Positions 45,940 through 56,331 of a stretch of 64,000 nucleotides of DNA are shown piece after piece. The position numbers and the translations under genes are program-made. Numbering within the stretch: position 1 is the stretch's first letter; every line of letters begins with the position of its first letter. The notes under the pieces are model-generated. The model made no database searches. It was not told where the DNA came from and saw only the letters and a list, made by a program, of their open reading frames with translations. Origin of the DNA: Chryseolinea sp. H1M3-3 (GTDB lineage: Bacteria > Bacteroidota > Bacteroidia > Cytophagales > Cyclobacteriaceae). The stretch is taken from assembly GCF_029360725.1 (NCBI RefSeq), contig NZ_JARKMY010000019.1:340945-404944 (forward strand), read 5' to 3'.

Positions 45940-45970
45940 AGTGTATTCGCCAAATTTATCCAAGCACAAC

Positions 45971-48127
45971 ATGCCGATATCACGTAGAAATTTTATTAAG
46001 CTATCCGGCCTTTCGGGTGTAGCCTTAACGTTAGGTATTTGTGTTCCAAGCGCTGGCAAGAACATCATTCAGGTTATCAACGCCAATACTACCGGAGGCA
46101 TGGGAATAGAATTACAGTCCTGGATCTCCATTGATATTTCCGGTATTGTAACCATCATGACGCACAGGTCAGAAATGGGACAAGGCACTTTTCAGGCAAT
46201 TCCACAAATGGTTGCCGAGGAACTTGAGGTCAACCTGGATCAGTGTAATGTTAATTTTGTTCCAGCTAATCCTGGAAAGTTTGGCCCGCAGCCACAGGAG
46301 GGAAGTTATTCGGTTCGTGGCTGGTACAGGCAATTGCTGCAAGCCGGAGCTTCTGCACGTGAAATGTTCATAGAAGCGGCGGCTGCCCGATGGCGCACAA
46401 CTGCATCGGAATGCTATGCTGAAAATGGCTCTGTGATTCATCGGAGTTCCGGACAAAAGTTTGGGTATGGCGAACTTATAGCCGATGCTGCAAAATTAAC
46501 ACCTCCCCAAAATGCCAGATTAAAAAACCGGAAAGACTATAACATCATTGGGAAGCCACTTCCGAGAAAAGATATTCCTCTCAAAACTAACGGCATGGCT
46601 GTATTCGGAATGGACAAGAGACTTCCTGGCATGTTGTATGCCGTTGTTGAGCGGAGCCCCAGGTTTTGTGGAAAGGTAAAAAGCATTAACGATTCCGAAA
46701 CAATTTCGGTGAAAGGTGTCAAGCATGTATTTAAAATACAGCGTGCCGTATTCGAAAACCTTTATGAGGGTGTGGCTGTAGTCGCAGATACACTTTGGGC
46801 AGCGATGGAAGGAAGAAAGGTTTTAAAAATTGAGTGGGATGACGAGGGATTCGAACACTTGAATACCGAAACCATCTTTTCGCGAATGCATGCAGACGTA
46901 TCCGCACTCCTGGAATTGCCGCATGCGCCTACAAGATTTGAACGAGCCTTCCCAGAGGCGACGAAGAAAATTGAGTCGACTTATGAAGCGCCATACCAAT
47001 CGCACAGTTGTATGGAACCCGTTAATTGCATTGCCCATGTGGAGGCTGACAGGATTGAAATCTGGGGGCCCATACAAGAAGTCAATTGGATTCAGAATGA
47101 CTTAAGCGCTAGGATGGGAATTCCTACAGAAAATATTACCGTCAATATGACTTTTCTTGGCGGTGGTTTTGGAAGAAAGGCCTTCCCGGACTACCCGCAT
47201 GAAGCGGCACTCATCTCGCAAAAAATAAATGCACCCGTTCAAGTGGTATGGACAAGAGAGGATGATATGACAGCAGGACCTTTTCGTCCTGGAGCTGTAT
47301 ATAAATGTAAAGGAGGGCTGGATAAACACGGTAAAATTCTTGCCTTTCAAACGCTCATGGCGGCCCAGGCTTTCTGGCCGAACCCAACGCCTGCGCCTCC
47401 GTCCGACAACGACATGGTTGGTATATTGGACGGATTAGCAAAGCCCTATCTCCAGTCAATACCTAATTTTAGTTTTGGATATGCGCCAACCAAGGCACCA
47501 ATCCCTGTAATGTGGTGGAGATCGGTTTATGCGTCGACAAACGCGTTTGCTGTTGAAAGTTTTATAGATGAATTGGCACATCAGGCAAGGCAAGATCCCC
47601 TTCAATTTCGAAGAACACATTTAGATAATCCGAGGTACCAGGCGATCATCGATAAGATTGAACATGTGGGTGACTGGAAATTACATACCAAGAAGCAAGG
47701 ACAGGGTGTGGCGATAACCGAATGTTTCGGAGGGATTGTTGCACATGTCGTTAAAGTTTCCCGTGGGCGCGACAAGAAAATTAAGATCGATAAAGTGATC
47801 GCGATCATTGATTGCGGCTGGTATGTAAACCCTGACACCATTCGGGCACAGCTGGAAGGAAGCATCGTGATGGCATTAGCTGCCGCATACAAACATGAAA
47901 CTCATTTTCAAGATGGTAAGGCCGTTGAAAAGAATTTTGACCGTTATAAAATGCCACGCATCAGTGATATCCCTGATATTGAAGCTCACATCATGGAAAA
48001 CGATGAACCACCGGGAGGTGTAGGGGAGCCGGGATTTCCACCGTTAGCCCCAGCTTTGTGCAATGCTATTTTTGACTTAACTGGCAAGCGCATACGCAAA
48101 CTACCATTTGATATGGATGCCCTATAA
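45971..48127 (+). CDS. molybdopterin-binding hydroxylase subunit (IorB-like), Tat-exported
   Basis: About 718 aa, xanthine-dehydrogenase family large subunit of the isoquinoline-1-oxidoreductase beta type. ATG 45971 is chosen because it starts a twin-arginine signal ([10 protein letters not shown]); a longer frame back to 45701 only overlaps the esterase gene. [18 protein letters not shown], the QEGSYSVRG box, LGGGFGRK and [20 protein letters not shown] with the catalytic Glu are present and intact. Such enzymes hydroxylate aromatic N-heterocycles or oxidise aldehydes and need a [2Fe-2S] partner; no such gene is found next to it. Cotranscribed with the esterase-like gene. Confidence 0.9.
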   Translation: MPISRRNFIKLSGLSGVALTLGICVPSAGKNIIQVINANTTGGMGIELQSWISIDISGIVTIMTHRSEMGQGTFQAIPQMVAEELEVNLDQCNVNFVPANPGKFGPQPQEGSYSVRGWYRQLLQAGASAREMFIEAAAARWRTTASECYAENGSVIHRSSGQKFGYGELIADAAKLTPPQNARLKNRKDYNIIGKPLPRKDIPLKTNGMAVFGMDKRLPGMLYAVVERSPRFCGKVKSINDSETISVKGVKHVFKIQRAVFENLYEGVAVVADTLWAAMEGRKVLKIEWDDEGFEHLNTETIFSRMHADVSALLELPHAPTRFERAFPEATKKIESTYEAPYQSHSCMEPVNCIAHVEADRIEIWGPIQEVNWIQNDLSARMGIPTENITVNMTFLGGGFGRKAFPDYPHEAALISQKINAPVQVVWTREDDMTAGPFRPGAVYKCKGGLDKHGKILAFQTLMAAQAFWPNPTPAPPSDNDMVGILDGLAKPYLQSIPNFSFGYAPTKAPIPVMWWRSVYASTNAFAVESFIDELAHQARQDPLQFRRTHLDNPRYQAIIDKIEHVGDWKLHTKKQGQGVAITECFGGIVAHVVKVSRGRDKKIKIDKVIAIIDCGWYVNPDTIRAQLEGSIVMALAAAYKHETHFQDGKAVEKNFDRYKMPRISDIPDIEAHIMENDEPPGGVGEPGFPPLAPALCNAIFDLTGKRIRKLPFDMDAL

Positions 48128-48234
48128 ATCTAATTTATATGTGGCCATCAGGTTTCTCCTGGTTCAGGGAACAACAGTGTTTTTGAGGTTTATTTCATCG
48201 TGATAGTCCACCATAAAAATTTTCGATACTTCTC

Positions 48235-49254
48235 ATGAAGACCTATCTTTTTTTATTGCTCATTGTACTTGCGGGTTGTACACAAGAATGTACATCACAG
48301 GCGGTGCTTCTTCCAAAAGGATATAAGAATTGGTACATAGGGGATTTTCGCTGCGGTGTTTTTGTGCCTCCTTCTTATAATCCCTCGAAGAAATATCCGC
48401 TTGTTGTTTATCTACATGGACATACCGATACCACATCGCGAAATTTCGGGTGGTATCACGAACCTTCAGCGCTTGCAGATCCGGCGATTGTTCTTACACC
48501 GAAATGCCCGGCAAGTGAAGATGGCCGATGGGGTGATACCTCCTCACCGGTGCTTTCACCCATGATGAAAAAAACATTTGAAATGATCGATATCATAAAA
48601 AAGAAATATAATATCGACGAGAATAGACTTTATATTCACGGTACATCTATGGGCGCTATCGGCACCTTTGCTGCTATTCAAAAATATCCCGACATGTTTG
48701 CCGGAGGTTATGCCATTTGTGGCTGGGCTTCCCCGGTAATGGGACCTCAATTATCGCAAGTTCCCTTTTGGATTTTTCATGGGGAAAAAGATGACATCGT
48801 GCCTGTTGAAGGATCGCGAGGTATTTACCATGCAGTCGTTGCAAAGGGTGGCAAACAAATCCGGTATACGGAATTCAAGGACGTAAAACACAATGCATGG
48901 AATTATGTGAATAACAATAAAGTTTATGCCTGGCTGCTCGCACAACGGAAGGGCGCGGTTCACGGTCGCCCTGATCAATTAAAAAATGTTCGGGGAAAGG
49001 TGGACGAGTTTAGCCATGTTTTTCTTGAATGGGGGAAACCTGATAATAGCTTGAAACCTGATAACAATTCGTGGTATTATAAAATATACAGGAACAATAA
49101 CGTAATCGCTGAAGTGGACAATGATAAGTTAAATTATACCGACAACCTCGTAAATGAACACACCGACTATGAGTATAAAGTATCTGTAGTAAATTATTAT
49201 TTTAAAGAATCAGAATTATCTGAAGCACTCCGGGTGAAAACCGGAAAGAAATGA
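48235..49254 (+). CDS. lipoprotein alpha/beta hydrolase with fibronectin-III-like tail
   Basis: 339 aa. A lipoprotein signal ends in LAGC (Cys about 15). PLVVYLHGHTDT begins the hydrolase fold (about 45-250), with nucleophile Ser in HGTSMGA, the acid in GEKDDIVP and His in DVKHNAWNY, all intact, as in the PHB-depolymerase/feruloyl-esterase-like (LpqC) group. The last about 90 residues form a fibronectin-type-III-like beta sandwich (FLEWGKPDN, YYKIYRNN, YEYKVSVVN). Substrate unknown; it follows the molybdenum enzyme after 107 bases and ends at a strong terminator. Confidence 0.88.
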   Translation: MKTYLFLLLIVLAGCTQECTSQAVLLPKGYKNWYIGDFRCGVFVPPSYNPSKKYPLVVYLHGHTDTTSRNFGWYHEPSALADPAIVLTPKCPASEDGRWGDTSSPVLSPMMKKTFEMIDIIKKKYNIDENRLYIHGTSMGAIGTFAAIQKYPDMFAGGYAICGWASPVMGPQLSQVPFWIFHGEKDDIVPVEGSRGIYHAVVAKGGKQIRYTEFKDVKHNAWNYVNNNKVYAWLLAQRKGAVHGRPDQLKNVRGKVDEFSHVFLEWGKPDNSLKPDNNSWYYKIYRNNNVIAEVDNDKLNYTDNLVNEHTDYEYKVSVVNYYFKESELSEALRVKTGKK

Positions 49255-49318
49255 TCCGCGCATATGTCCAGGTCTCAAACTTTTAAATAGCCTTCAACTT
49301 CGATAAAAGATGATAATA

Positions 49319-49352
49319 GAATTGTGTCTTTATAAATGAGAAGACACAATTC
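49319..49352. terminator. bidirectional intrinsic terminator
   Basis: Perfect 12-bp stem GAATTGTGTCTT (49319-49330) / AAGACACAATTC (49341-49352), 10-base loop, between the convergent hydrolase and VOC genes. Plus strand continues ATTTTGG, minus strand TCTATTATCATCTTTTATC. Confidence 0.8.
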
Positions 49353-49391
49353 ATTTTGGCATAGCTTTTAATAAATACGATTTAAGGTGAG

Positions 49392-49886
49392 TCAAGCCTT
49401 TATCAACTCTTCTTTACCATCATACGCATCCTGAAGTTTCTTAATTTCAATTTTTGACATCTTCATCATGGCAGCCATAACACGACCGGATTTCTCGGAA
49501 TCTTTACTGTTCAAAAGCTCTCCTAAAACAGGCGGTATGATTTGCCACCACAAGCCGAATTTATCTTTCAGCCAGCCACACCGTGATTTCTCGCCACCAG
49601 CAGAAAGTTTTTCCCATAGTTCATCGATTTCTTCCTGCGTTTTGCATTTCACAAATAATGATATCGCCTCCGTAAATTTGAACATCGGACCACCGTTCAA
49701 GGCCATGAATTCTTGTCCATGAAGTTGGAAGGTTGCTGTCATTAACGATCCCTTAGGTCCCGGGCCATGTTCACCGTATCGCGAAATGTTTACAACTTTC
49801 GAATCTTTAAAAATGGATGTATAAAAGTTTATGGCTTCTTCTGCATTATCATCGAACCATAAAAAAGGGGTGATTTTCTGTTCCAT
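49392..49886 (-). CDS. VOC-superfamily PhnB-like protein
   Basis: 164 aa, two beta-alpha-beta-beta-beta modules of the vicinal-oxygen-chelate fold, of the PhnB / 3-demethylubiquinone-9 3-methyltransferase-like branch. [21 protein letters not shown] (residues about 4-24, shown in part) is the typical start, then [15 protein letters not shown] and [16 protein letters not shown]. The C-terminal helix is charged and extends slightly beyond the domain. Function of the branch is not established. Single gene on the minus strand. Confidence 0.88.
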   Translation of the reverse strand: MEQKITPFLWFDDNAEEAINFYTSIFKDSKVVNISRYGEHGPGPKGSLMTATFQLHGQEFMALNGGPMFKFTEAISLFVKCKTQEEIDELWEKLSAGGEKSRCGWLKDKFGLWWQIIPPVLGELLNSKDSEKSGRVMAAMMKMSKIEIKKLQDAYDGKEELIKA

Positions 49887-50083
49887 ATTAATTTGGCGTT
49901 AGTGTATTTGACATGTTTGCACTACAAACCTAGTCCATATTTTACAGAAGGATATTGTGTAAATCTGTCAATGTTAGGGGGGAAATGCGACAAAGATTGG
50001 GAGCATTACCATCCGAAAGAAGCAATTCAAATTACAGTATTGACGGTGCAAACTGTTAACTTTAAATTCACAAAAGCAATTGT

Positions 50084-51115
50084 ATGTACCGCAGATCCTT
50101 TCTAAAAGAGATTACACTTTTCGCTGGCGCTTGTCTTGTTCCCCGGATACACTATGGTATGGAGGAAGCGACCATAATGACTGTCGCGGGACCGATCAAA
50201 TCTTCTGATTTGAAATTTACTTTGTCGCACGAACATATCCTGGTTGATTTTATAGGAGCAGAACAAGTCAACAAGAATCGTTATGATGCTAATGAAGTAT
50301 ATAACACAGCCTTACCATACTTGGTAGATGCTGAGAAAAGGGGTTGCAACACTTTCGTTGATTGCACACCTGGATATCTCGGAAGAGATGTTCAGATTTT
50401 AAAACGTCTTTCAGTTGCGAGTGGAATGCATATCATTTGTCCCACGGGCTACTATGGTGCTGCAAAAGAAAAGTATGTTCCGAAGCATGCGTATACTGAA
50501 ACCGCAGAACAACTTGCAGACCGATGGATCTCCGAATGGAGAAAAGGAATTGAAGGAACAGGTATCAAGCCTGGGCTCATTAAAACAGGCGTCGATAAAG
50601 GTCCGCTTACTTCAGTACAGAAAAAACTTATTACGGCAGCAGCGTTAACACACCTGGCAACAGGATTGACGATTGGTGTTCATACGGGTGATGGAGCCGC
50701 AGCAAAAGAGCAGCTTGAAATTTTGGCTTCAAAAGGAGTCGCACCTTCGGCGCGAATATGGATTCACGCGCAAAATGAAAAAGATTTACAATACCATATT
50801 GACGCCGCACAACGGGGAAGCTGGGTATCATTTGATGGTGTAAGCAAAGATTCCGCAAAAGATCACATTTCTTTTTTGCAGGCTATGAAACGCGAACAGC
50901 TTCTTCACGCTGTCCTTGTCTCGCAAGATGCTGGCTGGTATCATGTGGGAGAGCCAGGGGGTGGCAATTTTAATCCCTACCATTACATCTTTACGGATTT
51001 TATCCCCGCGTTGAAGGAAAATGGTTTCACGCAGCAAGATGTAGATACGCTCTTTATTGCCAATCCCGCAAAAGCGTTTACCGTTGGCGTTAGAACAACC
51101 GCCAAAAATAAGTAA
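50084..51115 (+). CDS. phosphotriesterase-family metal hydrolase, exported
   Basis: 343-aa amidohydrolase-fold protein of the phosphotriesterase (PHP/lactonase) family. N-terminal YRRSFLKEITLFAGA is a twin-arginine-like signal. Metal ligands in the expected order: LSHEHIL (H-x-H), the Lys of LIKTGVDKG (carboxylated bridge), GVHTGDG and IHAQNE histidines, and SQDAGW aspartate. Members hydrolyse lactones or phosphotriesters; the natural substrate here is unknown. The deaminase gene follows after about 66 bases on the same strand. Position of the domain against the start supports ATG 50084. Confidence 0.88.
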   Translation: MYRRSFLKEITLFAGACLVPRIHYGMEEATIMTVAGPIKSSDLKFTLSHEHILVDFIGAEQVNKNRYDANEVYNTALPYLVDAEKRGCNTFVDCTPGYLGRDVQILKRLSVASGMHIICPTGYYGAAKEKYVPKHAYTETAEQLADRWISEWRKGIEGTGIKPGLIKTGVDKGPLTSVQKKLITAAALTHLATGLTIGVHTGDGAAAKEQLEILASKGVAPSARIWIHAQNEKDLQYHIDAAQRGSWVSFDGVSKDSAKDHISFLQAMKREQLLHAVLVSQDAGWYHVGEPGGGNFNPYHYIFTDFIPALKENGFTQQDVDTLFIANPAKAFTVGVRTTAKNK

Positions 51116-51181
51116 CGTCAAGTGGAACACTAAATCGTAAATTAGTATACAAATCAAACGAATGTGAGCTCTAAATCTAAT

Positions 51182-51661
51182 ATGCGATCAAACGAAGATT
51201 TACGTTACATCGAACAGGCTATTGGTCTTGCCAGGCGGGGAATGTCAGACAATGAGGGAGGACCATTTGGGACTGTCATCGTAAAAGAAGGGAAAGTCAT
51301 AGCAACCGGCAATAATAAAGTATTGTCGACCAACGATCCGACTGCGCATGCCGAGATTGTTGCCATCCGTCAGGCCAGTCAATTTCTCAATTCGTTTCAA
51401 CTGACGGGCTGTACGATTTATACATCGTGCGAGCCTTGTCCGATGTGTTTAGGTGCGATCTACTGGGCTAGACCCGATCGAATCGTATACGCGTGCACCC
51501 GGCAGGATGCGGCCGCAATTGGCTTTGACGACGATTTTATTTACAAGGAAATGGTATCGCCAATAAGTCATCGTAAAATTCCCATGCACCAATGGGGAAG
51601 AGAAAATGGCCTCGAAGTTTTTCGGGATTGGCAAGAGAAACAAGACAAAACTCCATACTAA
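51182..51661 (+). CDS. nucleoside/guanine deaminase-like cytidine-deaminase-fold protein
   Basis: About 159 aa. Zinc site of the CDA superfamily: AHAEIVAIR (HAE) and SCEPCPMCLGAIYWARPD (PCxxC). The order and the C-terminal W-R-x-x-N-G region fit the B. subtilis GuaD-type guanine deaminase rather than TadA; RIVYACTRQDAAAIGFDD is the domain-swapped part. Start ATG 51182 is preferred; GTG 51164 would add six residues. It is convergent with the AraC gene. Confidence 0.88.
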   Translation: MRSNEDLRYIEQAIGLARRGMSDNEGGPFGTVIVKEGKVIATGNNKVLSTNDPTAHAEIVAIRQASQFLNSFQLTGCTIYTSCEPCPMCLGAIYWARPDRIVYACTRQDAAAIGFDDDFIYKEMVSPISHRKIPMHQWGRENGLEVFRDWQEKQDKTPY

Positions 51662-51691
51662 AAGATGGTAGTTACACCGTGGGATTACGCA

Positions 51692-52678
51692 TTATACCTT
51701 CGACGGATTAACACCAAATTTTCTCTTAAAAGCTGTGGCAAAGTGATTGGCATTTTTATATCCAACAACAGAAGCTACCTCGCTCACATACATTCCTTCG
51801 TCATACAACATGGTCCGCGCATTCTCCATCTTTAGGTTATACAGATATTCAATTACAGGAACACCGAATAGCTCTTTAAAGGATTTTTTTAATTTATTTT
51901 GATTGATGCCAAACTGTTTGGATAATTCTATCAACGAATGATTCTTTTGGAAATTCTGGTGCAGGTAGTCTTTGACGGCATGCATGGTATCTCTATCACG
52001 CGCAGATAAACACGCCGTTGTAAAAGTCGGTTGCACATAGGTAGACAATTGTAAGGCGACAAATTGATGCAGGATTCCTTCGATCATCAAGTTACCGAGG
52101 GGACCTTCAATCGGACAATTAAAAATAGAAGCTGCCAACTGAGAATGAGCTGGCTTTAAAACCGTCTTTAACCCAAAGAACTCCCTGTTATAAATCTTTT
52201 CCCTCAGCGAACCGGTAAAGTTGTCGCCGCCTTCTAACAAGGAAGCAAAATAATCTGCAGTCACCTCAATGTAAAAAGGTTTTGAAGTTTGAGCGTCAAA
52301 GCGGTGAATCTCATTCAGTGAGGGATTAAATGCGATGTAACAATCACCACCACTTACATAGCTGGATTCAGAATAATGAGTTTCACCAAATAAGGGAATT
52401 CCCCCGCGCCCATGATCCAGCATATAAAAGCCGACCTTATCTGTCGGCACTTCTTTGACATCGATTAAAGTATTGTACTTAAAATGCATGTCAACTTTGC
52501 TGACGGAAAAGTGCCGGTTAAAAAGTTGTTCCACTTGAAGGCTGCCGATTTCAGAAGCAGCATGCATGTTGAATCTTGCGGGGCTTTCGGGATGAATGCT
52601 CTTTATTTCAGAAATGGTCAATCGCTCTTGGAAATCCGCGACAGTGGCACCATCCATTGAGTTGCGTCTAAGTTTCAC
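51692..52678 (-). CDS. AraC-family transcriptional regulator
   Basis: 328 aa. The N-terminal about 200 residues form a cupin-like ligand domain (FKYNTLIDVKEVPTDK, YMLDHGRGG), and the C-terminal about 100 residues the AraC double helix-turn-helix: IELSKQFGINQNKLKKSFKELFG and VSEVASVVGYKNANHFATAFKRKFG (each listed in part). It is transcribed away from the cytochrome gene at 52923, its most likely neighbouring target. No clear dyad is visible in the gap. Confidence 0.92.
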   Translation of the reverse strand: MKLRRNSMDGATVADFQERLTISEIKSIHPESPARFNMHAASEIGSLQVEQLFNRHFSVSKVDMHFKYNTLIDVKEVPTDKVGFYMLDHGRGGIPLFGETHYSESSYVSGGDCYIAFNPSLNEIHRFDAQTSKPFYIEVTADYFASLLEGGDNFTGSLREKIYNREFFGLKTVLKPAHSQLAASIFNCPIEGPLGNLMIEGILHQFVALQLSTYVQPTFTTACLSARDRDTMHAVKDYLHQNFQKNHSLIELSKQFGINQNKLKKSFKELFGVPVIEYLYNLKMENARTMLYDEGMYVSEVASVVGYKNANHFATAFKRKFGVNPSKV

Positions 52679-52922
52679 AGGGTAAGTAAATTATGTCCTC
52701 ATACGTAGGTTCAAACACTAAAGTTGCTTTGGGTTTTACAATCTTTTTAGAAATGGATCTTTATCCGGCAACGTCGCTCATCCGCCCACTTCTTAACAGT
52801 GCTTAGGGGTACTCCGAAGAAAATTCCTTTCGCGTACGTTTTTGACCCGACCACGTAGATCCGACGCAACGATGACCTCGTATAGGGGGACAAAGATCAC
52901 CAACAAAAAATTCACCATCATC

Positions 52923-53801
52923 ATGTTTAAAAAAATCCTTAGAATAACCGGAATCACGCTTGGCGTGATTGTGGGAATTGCAATACTTGCCTACGCTTTC
53001 ATTTACGTAGACATGAGGTTACGCATTTCCAAAACCTACGATATCAATGCGGAACCCATTCAAGTAAAGTACGATTCTGCTTCTCTCGCCATGGGTCAGC
53101 GGCTCGTTAACACACGGGCATGTGTTGAATGCCACGGAAAAGATCTCGGTGGCACCGTTTTATACGAGGACGCGCTTTTAGGAACTTTTGTTTCCAGAAA
53201 TATCACGAAGGGCAGAGGCGGCTTACCTGACGACTTTACGGTATCGGACTGGGTACGCGCGCTGAAACACGGCGTGAACAGGAACAGGAAACCGCTTTTT
53301 CTGATGCCCTCCCATGAACTAAGTCAATTAACGGAGACTGATATGGCTGCCATCATAGCGTATTGTTCCCAGGTACCCCCGGTGGACCGCGAGCCTCGTG
53401 AATTTACGCTCGGCCCATTAGGCTATGTGTTGAGTGAATTTGGATTGATACCTTTGCTGCCTGCAGAATTTACGGACCACCAAATTCATTTTGCTAAAGA
53501 AGTGAAGCGCGAAATTTCTGCTGCCTACGGACAATATCTATCCACGATTTGTATCAATTGCCATGGCCCGAACCTTAAAGGTGGAGAATCACCTGTGCCA
53601 GGCGGAAAATATGTTGCTGATATTACGTCTACGGGAAATCCGGGAAAATGGTCACACCAGGAATTCATTACGGCGCTTCATACCGGCGTCACCCCTGAGG
53701 GAAAGCACCTCAATCCTGCTGAGATGCCCTGGACGATTACTAAGTCGTTTACCGAAGATGAACTGACAGCGTTGCATTTGTATCTGAAGTCGATAAAGTA
53801 A
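52923..53801 (+). CDS. membrane-anchored di-haem cytochrome c
   Basis: About 293 aa from ATG 52923; the longer frame adds 27 residues that precede the natural membrane anchor. An N-terminal helix (about residues 8-30, ITLGVIVGIAILAYAF) anchors two cytochrome c domains. Haem sites: CVECHGKD and CINCHGPN; distal Met candidates are in LMPSHEL and EMPWTIT. Acts in periplasmic electron transfer. Divergent from the AraC gene; closed by a strong terminator. Confidence 0.9.
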   Translation: MFKKILRITGITLGVIVGIAILAYAFIYVDMRLRISKTYDINAEPIQVKYDSASLAMGQRLVNTRACVECHGKDLGGTVLYEDALLGTFVSRNITKGRGGLPDDFTVSDWVRALKHGVNRNRKPLFLMPSHELSQLTETDMAAIIAYCSQVPPVDREPREFTLGPLGYVLSEFGLIPLLPAEFTDHQIHFAKEVKREISAAYGQYLSTICINCHGPNLKGGESPVPGGKYVADITSTGNPGKWSHQEFITALHTGVTPEGKHLNPAEMPWTITKSFTEDELTALHLYLKSIK

Positions 53802-53836
53802 ACATTCTCCATTTGTTTCGACGGATCAATGTTTGG

Positions 53837-53865
53837 TGCGCTCAGTTGAGACTGAGCGCATTTTT
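53837..53865 (+). terminator. strong intrinsic terminator
   Basis: Perfect 10-bp stem TGCGCTCAGT (53837-53846) / ACTGAGCGCA (53851-53860) with tetraloop TGAG, then TTTTT (53861-53865). Ends the cytochrome transcript. Confidence 0.92.
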
Positions 53866-54000
53866 AGTTGAGGTTTGTTTTTTGGGTGACCATCATCGAT
53901 GCGTCATCCGCTTTATCAACCTCTTAAGTTTCATAACCCTGAACCTGCCGTGGCACTCTCGATAAAAATGCCGAACTTTGAAGTTTGGATTTAACGAAAG

Positions 54001-56046
54001 ATGATCAATAGCACGGAGCAAGAAGAGCGCGAGTATCTGGAGGAAATTAAGGAAAAGTTGTTGATAGCCCTCAGGCGGATTGACGACACGGTAAAGGAAT
54101 TTTCAGAAGAACTCAGAAAGAATAAAGAATACATTTATGAGCACCAGTCTGGGCTGGATGAAGCTGATATGGTCGCTGCGGGACAATCCATTAACCGAAT
54201 GGCATTTTCGGGTGAGTCTGCAGTAGCGCGGAAGAGAAAGTTATTAAAGCTCGGTCAATCACCTTATTTCGGTAGAATCGATTTCAAGACTGAAAAAGAT
54301 TTTGAGCCCATACCGCTCTACATCGGTATTTATTCTTTTTCGGATGATACGAAAAAGGCCAACCTGATTTACGATTGGCGGGCCCCGATCTCTTCCATGT
54401 TTTATGATTTTGAATTAGGGCAAGGGTGGTATATCACGCCAGGTGGAAAAGTCAACGGTGAAATCTCCTTGAAACGACAATACAGGATTCGTGACGGTAA
54501 CATGGATTTCATGATAGAAACCGGTGTCAGCATTTACGATGATGTTTTGCAGAAGGAACTGAGCAAATCATCGGACGACAAGATGAAAAATATCGTCGCG
54601 ACAATTCAACGCGACCAGAACGCAATTATCCGGAATGAAACATCAAGGATCATGGTCATCCAGGGTGTTGCCGGTTCCGGAAAGACTTCCATCGCTTTAC
54701 ACCGGATTGCCTTTTTACTTTACCGTTTCCGCGAAACAATTGCAGCAAAAGATATCTTGATCCTTTCGCCGAACAAAGTATTTGCGGACTATATATCCAA
54801 TGTGTTGCCCGAGCTTGGCGAGGAACATATTCCGGAAATGGGTATGGAAGAGCTTGCGGCGGAGGCACTGGAACACAAATTTAACTTTCAAAGTTTCTTT
54901 GACCAGGTTTCGCATCTTTTAGAAGCGCACGACACAGCTTTCATTGAACGCATTCGTTTCAAATCCACTTTTGAATTCCTTAGCAAACTCAATCAATATC
55001 TTATTCACATTGAGAATAATTATTTTACTTTTTCAGAGTTGCGTGTAGGGAAAACGGTAGTTCCATTTCCTTTCATCCTCGAAAAATTTAAGGCTTATCA
55101 TAGGATTCCGCTGCTAAAACGTTTCCCCGAGGTCGTCAAAGACATTCAACAATATGTCAGGAATGAAGTACAGCGCAAACTGAATGGACAGGAAAAAGCG
55201 AAGATATGGGAAGCCGTACCGCGGATGTTGAAGTTTGGAAATGTTTTCGATCTGTATAAGAATTTTTACACATGGATCGGAAGGCCTGAATTATTTGCGA
55301 CAGGTACGGATGGTACCCTAGAATATGCTGATGTCTTCCCTTTGATCTACTGCAAAATTCGCCTGGAAGGTGCTCAACCCTATGACCATGTAAAACATCT
55401 TTTGGTAGATGAGATGCAGGATTATACCCCCGTTCAATATGCAGTTCTCTCAAGAATATTTCATTGCAAGAAAACCATTCTTGGCGACGTGAGTCAAACC
55501 GTGAATCCCTATAGTGCATCCTCCGCAGAAAGTATTGAACAAATATTTCCGCAAGCTGATATTGTTAAGCTTTTTAGAAGCTACCGGTCAACGTTTGAGA
55601 TAACAACTTTTTCCCAAAGCATTTCCCGTAATCCCAACATCATTCCCATGGAAAGGCATGGCGACGAACCTGCCATCAAGGGCTTTACTAGCAATGCAGA
55701 GGAACTTGAGGAAATTAAAAAGATGATTCACGACTTTAAAGAGTCTGAATACCAGTCGATGGGGATCATCTGCAAGACACTGGATCAAGCCGAATTCGTA
55801 TACAATGAAGTGAAAGCTCACGGCATTCACTTGTTGACGCCCGATAGTACCTCCTTTTCAAATGGTGTTCTTATTGCCACGGTTCATTTATCTAAAGGAC
55901 TGGAGTTTGATGAAGTGATTGTACCCTTCGCTTCCTCCCGAAACTACAAAACTGACGTCGACAAAAGTATGCTGTACATTGCCTGCACACGGGCCATGCA
56001 TCATTTAACAATTACGTATTCGAAGGAGAAAACGGAGTTTATTTAA
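54001..56046 (+). CDS. HelD-like UvrD/Rep-family helicase
   Basis: 681-aa superfamily I helicase of the HelD type, which in Gram-positive bacteria recycles RNA polymerase. An N-terminal coiled arm (about 1-90) is followed by the HelD-typical LYIGIYSFSDD and YDWRAPISSMFYD, then Walker A GVAGSGKTS (about 222-230), motif II LVDEMQDYTP, GDVSQTVNPYSA, and motif VI YIACTRAMHHL. All ATPase residues appear intact. No neighbouring operon partner; preceded by a terminator and followed by a 285-base gap before the giant protease. Whether it has the polymerase role in this phylum is not known to me. Confidence 0.88.
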   Translation: MINSTEQEEREYLEEIKEKLLIALRRIDDTVKEFSEELRKNKEYIYEHQSGLDEADMVAAGQSINRMAFSGESAVARKRKLLKLGQSPYFGRIDFKTEKDFEPIPLYIGIYSFSDDTKKANLIYDWRAPISSMFYDFELGQGWYITPGGKVNGEISLKRQYRIRDGNMDFMIETGVSIYDDVLQKELSKSSDDKMKNIVATIQRDQNAIIRNETSRIMVIQGVAGSGKTSIALHRIAFLLYRFRETIAAKDILILSPNKVFADYISNVLPELGEEHIPEMGMEELAAEALEHKFNFQSFFDQVSHLLEAHDTAFIERIRFKSTFEFLSKLNQYLIHIENNYFTFSELRVGKTVVPFPFILEKFKAYHRIPLLKRFPEVVKDIQQYVRNEVQRKLNGQEKAKIWEAVPRMLKFGNVFDLYKNFYTWIGRPELFATGTDGTLEYADVFPLIYCKIRLEGAQPYDHVKHLLVDEMQDYTPVQYAVLSRIFHCKKTILGDVSQTVNPYSASSAESIEQIFPQADIVKLFRSYRSTFEITTFSQSISRNPNIIPMERHGDEPAIKGFTSNAEELEEIKKMIHDFKESEYQSMGIICKTLDQAEFVYNEVKAHGIHLLTPDSTSFSNGVLIATVHLSKGLEFDEVIVPFASSRNYKTDVDKSMLYIACTRAMHHLTITYSKEKTEFI

Positions 56047-56331
56047 AGGGATGTTGAAGGTCTTATTGTCCTAGGGCAAAAAAGGGCGTGTCGTAACGAC
56101 TACGCTACGTTGTTATGGATGGTAGCGTATTGATTCATTACGACCATGAAGGCCCCATCAGCCGGGCTGTAAATATTAATTCCACATCTCCACCTTGCGG
56201 CATATTCCGATTTACATATATTTAGCCCGAATACCGACGGTGCCTATTAATGTCTTGAAGTTGATCCTCCTGCCTCTCATTTTCAACCGGCGTTTTAACC
56301 ATAGCGGGCATCCTATCAAATTCGCTTTCGT

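Noticed and set aside
45701..45970. N-terminal extension of the molybdenum enzyme
   Set aside because: It overlaps the esterase-like gene in another frame and would bury the twin-arginine signal that starts at 45971.
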